DNA of 5,140 nt from Anaerofustis sp. Lineage in GTDB: Bacteria > Bacillota > Clostridia > Eubacteriales > Anaerofustaceae. Within the stretch, counting starts at the first letter, position 1. Every line of letters begins with the position of its first letter. The notes under the pieces are model-generated. The model worked only from the letters and a program-made list of their open reading frames with translations. It ran no database searches and was not told the origin of the DNA. The stretch covers positions 1 to 5,140 of the forward strand of contig NZ_JAHZIA010000021.1 in the NCBI RefSeq assembly GCF_019420015.1, written 5' to 3'. Below, one piece after another: positions 1 through 5,140 of this stretch. A program made the position numbers and the translations under genes.

Positions 1-341
1 ATTGCTTTCTTATGTTGAATGTTTTCCGATTTTTACAACCTTCCTTTGCAAATTTTCGTTTGATATTTAAACCATGAAATATATACAATTAATACAAAAC
101 AGAATAAAAATAAAGCATTAAAACTTAAATATTAAGGCAAAACCGTGTACTACCGTTAAAGTCCATGCTCTATATACCCAATAATCGTAAGCGAACCTTT
201 AATACAAATTTTATATAACATTAAAAATACAAACTTCAATTATCAGTTTATGTTTTTTTCTTTAGAAGAAAAGATAAAAAATACCTTCACAATCAATATC
301 GTTACTTAATCATAAAATACTAAAAGCATTACCCTTTTTAT
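1..341. other. Gene-free AT-rich region
   Basis: I see no supportable gene here on either strand. Every start codon I followed is closed by a stop within about 15 codons, for example a 15-codon reading frame starting near 74 on the plus strand. A slightly less AT-rich patch lies around 141-200 but does not give a reading frame with a start and ribosome binding site. An A/T-rich hairpin with arms at about 254-262 and 266-274 (loop TAG) lacks a U-tract on either side and is probably not a terminator. On the minus strand a purine-rich stretch near 42-50 resembles a Shine-Dalgarno site, so a gene could begin just beyond the left edge, but no start codon is visible. Confidence 0.6.
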
Positions 342-378
342 AAAAAACATATATTTATAACGTGAATAGTAAATATAT
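342..378 (-). terminator. Candidate weak terminator of the MerR-family gene
   Basis: Reading the minus strand, a nine-base perfect inverted repeat (arms 370-378 and 349-357) encloses a 12-base loop and is followed by six U residues (342-347). It begins about 18 bases after the stop codon of the regulator gene, which is where a terminator is expected. The stem is made only of A-T pairs, so it would be weak, and such repeats arise by chance in DNA this AT-rich. No better terminator candidate is visible downstream of this gene. Confidence 0.33.
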
Positions 379-395
379 AACATTCCTCTATAAAA

Positions 396-1208
396 TCAAA
401 GTTCATCTTCAATCTTAATCATAATCTTAGTAACGTATTCCGAAAAATCAGATATTGCAAATTCATTTAACCCTATCTCATAAGCATATCCTTCAAGTGT
501 CAAATTATTTTTCTTGGCATAATCAATCATTTCCTTATATATAAGCGGCAACTTATCCCAACTACCTTTTTGATAACCACATAAATACTTTCCTTTAGGT
601 TTAATTATTTTATTTGCCGATGAAGAAACACTTAAAGCCGGGACATAAAGACCGTCATATTTTTCAAAGTTTTCATTAATAACTTTATCAAGAGATATAA
701 ATGCTCCAATACCCATACGAATTTGTTCAATACTCCATATGTCTTTAATATATGTAAACATCTCTGATATATCCCCATCCATAAAATCATAAGGAGTAAT
801 CAAAATACTCTCAGCCCGTTGCTCTTCAATTCTGATAACTCTTCCCTTTAATTTTTCACAAAAGATCAAATTACCTTTTTTAGCCTTCAATACTTTTTTA
901 ATATTTTTCATTTTTCTGATTTCATCATCAACTTCTTTTATTTTAGAATCTGCAATCTCAATAAAAGCATCAGAAGTGGGATTTTTGCAAAATTCTCTGA
1001 TTTCTTCAATACTCATATTCAGTTCTTTCAACATACGGATATAATCAAAATCCATACTTTGTGACAAACCGTAATACCTATACCCATTCTCTCCTTTTGT
1101 ATTGGGAGAAAAAAGCCCTATATCGTCATAATAGTGAAGTGTCCTTTTATTTACTCCGTGTAATTTCGCAAATTGTGAGATTGTTAATCTAATATCATTT
1201 TTTTTCAT
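396..1208 (-). CDS. MerR-family transcriptional regulator with GyrI-like effector domain
   Basis: This 270-residue protein is a likely ligand-responsive DNA-binding activator of the BmrR/multidrug-sensor type. Residues 8-28 form the MerR helix-turn-helix, with the family signature TLHYYDDIGLF at 23-33, followed by the wing motif GYRYY at 42-46 and the second helical pair to about 75. A charged helix at about 80-112 fits the dimer coiled coil. Residues from about 123 to 270 look like a GyrI-like ligand domain, with the typical ending YEIGLNEFAI (243-252) and a hydrophobic last strand. E244 or E249 could be the buried acid that contacts cationic ligands in BmrR, but I cannot align this reliably. 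There is no cysteine pattern typical of metal-sensing members. The start at 1208 is chosen because GGGGAG lies nine bases upstream and the homology begins right after it; the frame stays open to 1280, but that extension runs through the promoter. The gene is divergent from the acetyltransferase, its likely target. The ligand is unknown. Confidence 0.93.
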   Translation of the reverse strand: MKKNDIRLTISQFAKLHGVNKRTLHYYDDIGLFSPNTKGENGYRYYGLSQSMDFDYIRMLKELNMSIEEIREFCKNPTSDAFIEIADSKIKEVDDEIRKMKNIKKVLKAKKGNLIFCEKLKGRVIRIEEQRAESILITPYDFMDGDISEMFTYIKDIWSIEQIRMGIGAFISLDKVINENFEKYDGLYVPALSVSSSANKIIKPKGKYLCGYQKGSWDKLPLIYKEMIDYAKKNNLTLEGYAYEIGLNEFAISDFSEYVTKIMIKIEDEL

Positions 1209-1217
1209 TTTATATAA

Positions 1218-1223
1218 CTCCCC
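1218..1223 (-). promoter_or_regulatory. Ribosome binding site deciding the MerR start
   Basis: On the minus strand GGGGAG occupies 1223-1218, nine bases before the ATG at 1208-1206. The other in-frame ATG codons, at 1232 and 1280, have no comparable site upstream and would place the dyad and promoter inside the coding region. This site therefore supports the 270-residue protein over the longer readings. Confidence 0.8.
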
Positions 1224-1225
1224 TA

Positions 1226-1256
1226 TTGACATTACAGTAACTGTATAGTTTATTAT
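1226..1256 (+). promoter_or_regulatory. Acetyltransferase promoter with MerR-type 19-bp spacer
   Basis: A consensus -35 box TTGACA (1226-1231) and a -10 box TATTAT (1251-1256, five of six consensus matches) are separated by 19 bp rather than the usual 17. Such long spacers are the hallmark of promoters activated by MerR-family proteins, which untwist the spacer DNA so that RNA polymerase can use both boxes. The predicted start of transcription is near 1263, leaving a leader of about 30 bases before the acetyltransferase start codon. The expected outcome is low basal expression and induction by the divergent regulator. The boxes and spacing are seen directly; the mode of control is inferred from the family. 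Confidence 0.75.
1229..1249. promoter_or_regulatory. Operator dyad, probable binding site of the MerR-family regulator
   Basis: The core is a perfect inverted repeat TACAGT-A-ACTGTA (1233-1245) centred on 1239. Extending it by four bases on each side keeps two further pairs (1229/1249 and 1230/1248), while the two between are mismatched. It lies between the -35 and -10 boxes of the acetyltransferase promoter, within two bases of the spacer centre, exactly where MerR dimers bind. It also covers the predicted transcription start (about 1245) of the regulator's own promoter. A third half-site copy, TACAG at 1263-1267, sits 30 bases after the first and may be chance. Confidence 0.72.
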
Positions 1257-1280
1257 ACCCAGTACAGACAAAAATAACAA
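1252..1280 (-). promoter_or_regulatory. Promoter of the MerR-family gene, overlapping the divergent promoter
   Basis: Reading the minus strand, a perfect -10 box TATAAT occupies 1257-1252, preceded after a standard 17-bp spacer by TTGTTA (1280-1275), which matches four of six positions of the -35 consensus. The predicted transcript starts near 1245 and has a leader of about 37 bases. Its -10 box lies on the same base pairs as the acetyltransferase -10 box (1251-1256), so the two promoters probably compete for polymerase. Because the dyad covers its start point, bound regulator would be expected to reduce transcription of its own gene. Confidence 0.65.
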
Positions 1281-1284
1281 GGAG
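1279..1284 (+). promoter_or_regulatory. Ribosome binding site of the acetyltransferase
   Basis: AAGGAG at 1279-1284 is eight bases before the ATG at 1293, a strong Shine-Dalgarno site at good spacing, and it fixes the acetyltransferase start. It overlaps the -35 region of the opposite-strand regulator promoter. Confidence 0.85.
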
Positions 1285-1292
1285 AATTAAAA

Positions 1293-1913
1293 ATGGAAAT
1301 CACATTAAGAGAATATCAAAATAAAGATTTTAAAGAACTGGAGAATATTATCCGTAAAACATGGCATTATGATGAATTCAGCAGTCCCAAAACGGCAAAA
1401 AAGTTGGCCAGAGTATTTTTAAGCAGCTGTTTAACAAACCATACTTTTTCAAGAGTTGCTTTGTTAAATGATAAGCCGATTGGCATTATCCTGGCAAAAA
1501 ATGCAGCAACACATAAGTGTCCTTTAAAATACAGATTAAAGCAGATTCAGTCTATTATATCGCTGTATCTTTCTAAAGAGGGACGAAAAGTATCAAAAAT
1601 ATTTGAAAGTGTAAATGGTATTGATAAAGAACTTTTAACCGATGTTGACAAAACTTATCCTGCCGAACTTGCATTATTTGCGGTTGATGATTCTTGCAGA
1701 GGAAAAGGAGTCGGCAAACAACTATTTCAAACTGCAACCGAGTATATAAAAGAACAAAACCTTGATGAGTTTTATCTGTTTACGGATACAAGCTGTAACT
1801 TCGGTTTTTACGAACATCAAGGAATGAAGCGTCGCTGCGAACGAGAACATAACTTTAATATCAAAGGACAACAGGCAAAAATGAATTTTTTCATTTACGA
1901 CTATCAAATATAA
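1293..1913 (+). CDS. GNAT-family N-acetyltransferase
   Basis: This 206-residue protein should transfer an acetyl group from acetyl-CoA to an amine in the cytoplasm. Motif A is clear: a hydrophobic strand AELALFAV (124-131) leads into RGKGVG (136-141), the loop that grips the CoA pyrophosphate, and then a helix to about 154. Motif B follows with strand FYLFTD (160-165) and FYEHQGM (172-178), whose Tyr173 is in the position of the usual general acid. The N-terminal part (3-70) has the expected strand-helix-helix-strand layout, ending in a strand at about 62-69. Between that strand and motif A lies an unusually long, mostly helical and basic stretch (about 70-122), which may shape the substrate pocket. 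At 206 residues it is longer than a minimal GNAT of about 150. There is no signal peptide or membrane segment. It is transcribed alone from the MerR-type promoter. Substrates could be a polyamine, antibiotic or other toxic amine; none can be assigned from sequence. Confidence 0.92.
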   Translation: MEITLREYQNKDFKELENIIRKTWHYDEFSSPKTAKKLARVFLSSCLTNHTFSRVALLNDKPIGIILAKNAATHKCPLKYRLKQIQSIISLYLSKEGRKVSKIFESVNGIDKELLTDVDKTYPAELALFAVDDSCRGKGVGKQLFQTATEYIKEQNLDEFYLFTDTSCNFGFYEHQGMKRRCEREHNFNIKGQQAKMNFFIYDYQI

Positions 1914-1980
1914 CCGTTAATCCGAATTCACCTTAAAAGTTAACAAAGTTATTTATCTTTGTTTATTATAATCCATAATA

Positions 1981-2044
1981 AAAAAGCCGTATCAAGAGAT
2001 TTAACGCCTTAGGATAAGACTTGTACTCTTGATATTGGCTTTTT
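1981..2044. terminator. Large two-sided hairpin, probable bidirectional terminator
   Basis: Arms 1981-1998 and 2026-2044 pair along nearly their whole length: nine continuous pairs (1990-1998 with 2026-2034), one small bulge at 1989 against 2035-2036, three G-C pairs, and then an A-tract pairing with a T-tract. The 27-base loop holds a smaller CTTA/TAAG hairpin around 2008-2018. A-tract on the left and T-tract on the right mean it can act in both directions. It lies 67 bases after the acetyltransferase stop and between that gene and the convergent valS, so it probably ends the acetyltransferase transcript and could catch read-through from valS. The loop is longer than in most intrinsic terminators. 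Confidence 0.68.
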
Positions 2045-2407
2045 ATTTACCCTATATTCAATAAAAGATAAAATATACATCCTATGTTCACCATGTACTT
2101 AAAATATTCATAAACATCTTATTATTATAACTAAATACCGATTATATAGTTTATACATATTGCATTTTTAAGTTCACCCGATATCATATCACCACATATC
2201 ATAGATTTTGATACTTTCACTCTTTTGACTTCTTTTGGAACTATTTACCTCATCATTCATTATAAATAGGACACACCATATTAAATATATATATAATGTT
2301 TTACTTACATAAATATTACTGTCCCCACTGACCGGTTATCACTGTGCTTGCCGTCATACCGTACAAAGTTAACTCCGTTTAAAATCGATATATTATAAGT
2401 ATTGTTC
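2045..2407. other. Unassigned AT-rich intergenic region
   Basis: No supportable gene or RNA is visible in this stretch between two terminators. Most of it is very AT-rich. A less AT-rich patch lies at about 2321-2385 and includes the palindrome ACCGGT. On the minus strand it holds an open stretch of about 33 codons starting from a TTG near 2407 and ending near 2309, but this has no ribosome binding site and starts inside the valS terminator region, so I treat it as chance. Short near-repeats of ATATCA around 2180-2202 do not form a regular array. Confidence 0.5.
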
Positions 2408-2440
2408 AAAAAATAAAAAGAGTGCAAAAGCACTCCTTTT
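2408..2440 (-). terminator. Intrinsic terminator of valS
   Basis: Reading the minus strand, an 11-bp stem (arms 2440-2430 and 2425-2415, with one G-U pair) closes on a four-U loop (2429-2426) and runs into U residues that continue to 2408, broken by one A at 2414. The centre of the stem is GAGTGC/GCACTC. Its first arm overlaps the last two bases of the valS stop codon, so transcription ends right after the gene. This indicates that valS is the last gene of its transcript. Confidence 0.9.
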
Positions 2441-5084
2441 ATTTTAACTTATCTAAACTTTCACGTACTTCCAAAAGCAAAGACTCATATTTTTTGTATT
2501 TTTCCCTTTCCCCTTCAACTACATTTTGAGGAGCTTTATCCACAAAGTTTTTGTTTGAAAGCTTCTTATCAAGTCTTTCTATTTCACCGATAAGCTTCTT
2601 TTCTTCCTTCTCAAGTCTTTCAAGCTCTTTTTCTCTGTCTATAAGTTCTCCCATAGGAATAAATATTTTTGCCCCTTCCACGACAATACTGAGGCTTTCT
2701 TCTTTATCATATTCACTGTCGATAAAACTTATATCTTTAAAGCTCGCAAGCTTGCATAAAATATCTTTGCTTGAAGCAAAAACACTCTTCATTTCATCGT
2801 CATTCGAAAGAATATATCCATCGGCCTTTTTTGAAGGCGGAATATCCATGTTCGCTCTTGCATTTCTTACGGATCTTAATGCTTCCACGATAATGCTTAT
2901 ATCCTGTTCTTCTTTTTCAAAGTTGTATTTTTCGTCATATTCAGGATAACTTTCGGCAATCAACATACCATCTTTTTCAGGCATAAACGCATATATGTGT
3001 TCTGTGATAAACGGCATGTAAGGATGAAGCATTTTTATTATATCCATAAATACATGATTTAAAGTATATTGAGTGTTAAACTTATCATCTATATTGTCTG
3101 AATTTAATCTTGGTTTCGCAAATTCAATGTATAAATCACAGAATTCATTCCAAATAAAAGTATAAAGTTTTTCTGCGGCAATACCGAATTCGTATTTTTC
3201 AATATTGGCGGTAACTTCTTTAACAATCTGATTCTTTCTTGAAATTATCCATTTATCCGTATCATGAAGTGTATCTAAATCAACTTCTTTTCCCGCGTCA
3301 AAATCTTCAAGATTCATTAAAATAAATCTTGCGGCATTGTTTATTTTGTTTGCAAAGTTTCTGTTTGCTTCTACCTTGCTTTCCTGCCATCTTGTATCGT
3401 TACCTGCTTTGTTTCCCGTAACAAGAGAAAAACGAAGAACATCTGCACCGTATTTATCAATTACTTCCAATGGGTCAATACCATTTCCGAGGGATTTGCT
3501 CATTTTTCTACCTTGTGAGTCTCTGACCAACCCGTGAATATACACATGGTGGAAAGGAGGTCTACCCATTTGTTCTATTCCCGAAAATACCATTCTAGCA
3601 ACCCAGAAGAAAATAATATCAAAGCCGGTTACCAAAACATCGTTTGGATAGAACTTTTCAAGATCCTCGGTATTTTCCGGCCATCCCAAAGTTGAAAACG
3701 GCCATAATGCAGAAGAGAACCATGTATCAAGGGCATCTTCATCCTGTTTTAACGTTGTGCATCCGCATTTTGGACATTTATCAGGTGCACTCTTGCTTAC
3801 AACGGTCTCCCCACACTCTTCACAATAATATGCGGGAATTCTGTGTCCCCACCACAACTGTCTCGAAATACACCAGTCCTTAATGTTTTCCATCCAGTTG
3901 AAATAAATCTTCTTGAATCTGTCAGGGACAAACTTTACTTCGCCATCTTTAACAGTTTCAATTGCGGGTTTTGCAAGTGGCTCCATTTTTACAAACCACT
4001 GAAGAGAAGTCAAAGGCTCAACAGTAGTGCCGCATCTGTAACACGTACCTACGTTATGCATATGGTCTTCTATTTTTTCAAGAAGCCCAAGCTCCTCCAA
4101 ATCTTTAACGATTTGTTTTCTGGCTTCTTTTGTTGTTAACCCTTGATATTTTCCGCCAAGTTCGTTTATTGTTCCGTCATCATTAAATACTCTTATCTGC
4201 TCAAGATTATGTCTTAAACCCACTTCAAAGTCGTTAGGATCATGACAAGGAGTTATTTTAACACATCCCGTACCGAACTGTTTATCTACATAATCATCAA
4301 ATACAATAGGAATTTCCTTGTTTACAAGAGGCAAAATTAACTTTTTACCTCTTAGATGAGTATATCTTTCATCATCGGGATTTATCGCAACGGCACTGTC
4401 ACCGAGCATTGTTTCAGGTCTTGTTGTCGCAATTACAACATACTCGTCACTGTCTTTTATAGGATATTTTATATGCCACAAGTGTCCTTTCTGCTCTTCA
4501 TATTCAACTTCCGCATCGCTAAGAGCTGTACCACAGCACGGACACCAGTTTATTATCCTGTTTCCTCTGTAAATAAGCCCTTTTTCATAGAGCCTTACAA
4601 ATGTTTCTTTTACCGCTTCGCTTACTCCTTCATCCATGGTAAATCTTTCTCTTGACCAATCACAAGAAGCACCTAGTTTTCTTACCTGGTTCGCAATCTC
4701 TTTCCTGTAGGTTTTTGCCCAGTCCCAAGCTTCTTCCAAGAATCCTTCTCTTCCCAAATCTCTTTTGGTTTTGCCTGTTTCTGATTTTATTTTGTCTACC
4801 ACTTTTACTTCAGTTGCAATACTGGCATGGTCTTCTCCCGGCACCCAAAGAGCGGCATACCCTTTCATTCTTTTGTATCTTATAAGAATATCCTGAAGAG
4901 TATCGTCAAAAGCATGTCCTATATGAAGCTTTCCCGTAATATTCGGAGGCGGCATTATAATAGTAAAGGGCTTTCCGTCTTTGTTTATCTCAGGTTTGAA
5001 ATATCCTCCCTTTTCCCATTTATCGTATATCGCACCCTCTATAGCCGCAGGGTTGTATTGTTTATCCAATGTGTTTTTACTCAT
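2439..5084 (-). CDS. valS: Valyl-tRNA synthetase
   Basis: This 881-residue class Ia synthetase attaches valine to tRNA-Val in the cytoplasm, an essential step of translation. The ATP-binding signatures are HIGH (54-57) and KMSKS (527-531). The editing (CP1) domain, which hydrolyses mischarged threonyl-tRNA, carries TTRPETMLGD (220-229) and the HDPNDFEVG segment (281-289) with a likely substrate-binding Asp285. The return to the Rossmann core has DWCISRQLWWGHRIP (403-417) and DTWFSSALWP (453-462). Four CxxC pairs (181/184, 348/351, 421/424, 437/440) suggest zinc sites. The anticodon-binding helical domain spans about 610-760, and the C-terminal coiled-coil arm typical of ValRS spans about 812-881, including FVDKAPQNVV (847-856). 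This arm, the length and the motif set separate it from IleRS and LeuRS. The start is supported by the usual short lead-in before YNP and by GAGG upstream. The gene appears intact. No folC, a common downstream neighbour in related bacteria, follows; a terminator does. Confidence 0.98.
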   Translation of the reverse strand: MSKNTLDKQYNPAAIEGAIYDKWEKGGYFKPEINKDGKPFTIIMPPPNITGKLHIGHAFDDTLQDILIRYKRMKGYAALWVPGEDHASIATEVKVVDKIKSETGKTKRDLGREGFLEEAWDWAKTYRKEIANQVRKLGASCDWSRERFTMDEGVSEAVKETFVRLYEKGLIYRGNRIINWCPCCGTALSDAEVEYEEQKGHLWHIKYPIKDSDEYVVIATTRPETMLGDSAVAINPDDERYTHLRGKKLILPLVNKEIPIVFDDYVDKQFGTGCVKITPCHDPNDFEVGLRHNLEQIRVFNDDGTINELGGKYQGLTTKEARKQIVKDLEELGLLEKIEDHMHNVGTCYRCGTTVEPLTSLQWFVKMEPLAKPAIETVKDGEVKFVPDRFKKIYFNWMENIKDWCISRQLWWGHRIPAYYCEECGETVVSKSAPDKCPKCGCTTLKQDEDALDTWFSSALWPFSTLGWPENTEDLEKFYPNDVLVTGFDIIFFWVARMVFSGIEQMGRPPFHHVYIHGLVRDSQGRKMSKSLGNGIDPLEVIDKYGADVLRFSLVTGNKAGNDTRWQESKVEANRNFANKINNAARFILMNLEDFDAGKEVDLDTLHDTDKWIISRKNQIVKEVTANIEKYEFGIAAEKLYTFIWNEFCDLYIEFAKPRLNSDNIDDKFNTQYTLNHVFMDIIKMLHPYMPFITEHIYAFMPEKDGMLIAESYPEYDEKYNFEKEEQDISIIVEALRSVRNARANMDIPPSKKADGYILSNDDEMKSVFASSKDILCKLASFKDISFIDSEYDKEESLSIVVEGAKIFIPMGELIDREKELERLEKEEKKLIGEIERLDKKLSNKNFVDKAPQNVVEGEREKYKKYESLLLEVRESLDKLK

Positions 5085-5096
5085 AACTTTACTTTA

Positions 5097-5101
5097 CCTC
5101 T
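5097..5101 (-). promoter_or_regulatory. Ribosome binding site of valS
   Basis: AGAGG at 5101-5097 on the minus strand is the only Shine-Dalgarno-like site before the ATG at 5084. The 12-base gap is somewhat longer than the optimum of 7-9, but no closer in-frame start fits the protein family better. Confidence 0.65.
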
Positions 5102-5140
5102 TTATATAATTTCTAAACGCCCAAAAAAGGAATAAGTGTC
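5101..5140 (-). promoter_or_regulatory. Possible 3' end of a valS leader (T-box?), cut by the window edge
   Basis: The minus strand from the right edge has a pyrimidine-rich stretch with six U residues (5128-5123), then GGGCG (5122-5118) and three U residues. A U-rich segment followed by GGGCG and U residues resembles the last arm of the terminator hairpin in T-box riboswitches, which control aminoacyl-tRNA synthetase genes in many Bacillota by sensing uncharged tRNA. The matching left arm and the diagnostic T-box sequence would lie outside the window, and the U-tract is short. No good -35/-10 pair is visible here, which agrees with the true promoter lying further upstream. The assignment is speculative. 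Confidence 0.25.

Noticed and set aside
253..274. A/T-rich hairpin with TAG loop as a terminator
   Set aside because: No U-tract follows the stem on either strand and only one G-C pair supports it; low-complexity T and A runs explain it.
1209..1280. Extension of the MerR-family protein by 24 residues to a start at 1280
   Set aside because: The extra residues do not resemble the family, lack a ribosome binding site and would make the promoter and dyad coding; GGGGAG before 1208 fits much better.
1722..1907. 61-residue minus-strand frame within the acetyltransferase gene
   Set aside because: It is fully antisense to the GNAT motif A and B region, so it is a shadow frame.
1942..1963. Inverted repeat AACAAAG/CTTTGTT just after the acetyltransferase stop
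   Set aside because: The seven-base stem is weak, has no U-tract after it and is followed at once by the much stronger hairpin at 1981-2044.
2551..2949. 132-residue reading frame on the plus strand, rich in serine and phenylalanine
   Set aside because: It lies opposite the charged coiled-coil and C-terminal part of valS; its composition is the antisense image of that coding sequence.
5103..5132. valS promoter from a TTATAT box at 5109-5104
   Set aside because: The sequence 17 bp upstream (TTCCTT) is a poor -35 box, and such AT-rich -10 lookalikes are common here.
3337..5135. Several plus-strand reading frames of 66-102 residues
   Set aside because: All are antisense to valS, overlap one another, match no family I recognise and lack convincing ribosome binding sites.

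Overview
The window reads as ordinary chromosome from a low-GC, Gram-positive-type bacterium (Bacillota, probably Clostridia). The evidence is strongly AT-rich DNA, purine-rich Shine-Dalgarno sites, hairpin-plus-U-tract terminators and a clostridial-looking valyl-tRNA synthetase. The species cannot be named from this sequence. I see no insertion sequence, CRISPR array, tRNA, rRNA or clear phage gene.

Layout, left to right. Bases 1-395 hold no gene I can support; they include a weak candidate terminator for the gene that follows. A MerR-family regulator with a GyrI-like (BmrR-type) ligand domain runs on the minus strand at 396-1208. Facing away from it is a GNAT-family N-acetyltransferase on the plus strand at 1293-1913. 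The 84 bp between their start codons carries two back-to-back promoters whose -10 boxes overlap. The promoter for the acetyltransferase has a perfect -35 box and the 19-bp spacer typical of MerR-activated promoters, with a TACAGT/ACTGTA dyad inside that spacer. The same dyad covers the predicted transcription start of the regulator gene.

Downstream, a large two-sided hairpin (1981-2044) closes the acetyltransferase unit, followed by about 360 bp of unassigned AT-rich sequence. valS (valyl-tRNA synthetase, 881 residues) then fills 2439-5084 on the minus strand and ends directly in its own terminator. Its upstream control region is cut by the right edge; the last 40 bases may be the 3' end of a leader such as a T-box.

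The regulator and acetyltransferase most likely form a small chemical-response module: an unknown ligand binds the regulator, which switches on the acetyltransferase and probably limits its own synthesis. This resembles known MerR/GNAT pairings such as BltR with BltD, but the ligand and substrate cannot be read from the sequence. valS is a housekeeping neighbour transcribed convergently with the acetyltransferase and is probably unrelated in function. I found no convincing undescribed system; the regulator/acetyltransferase pair and its compact promoter are the most interesting part.
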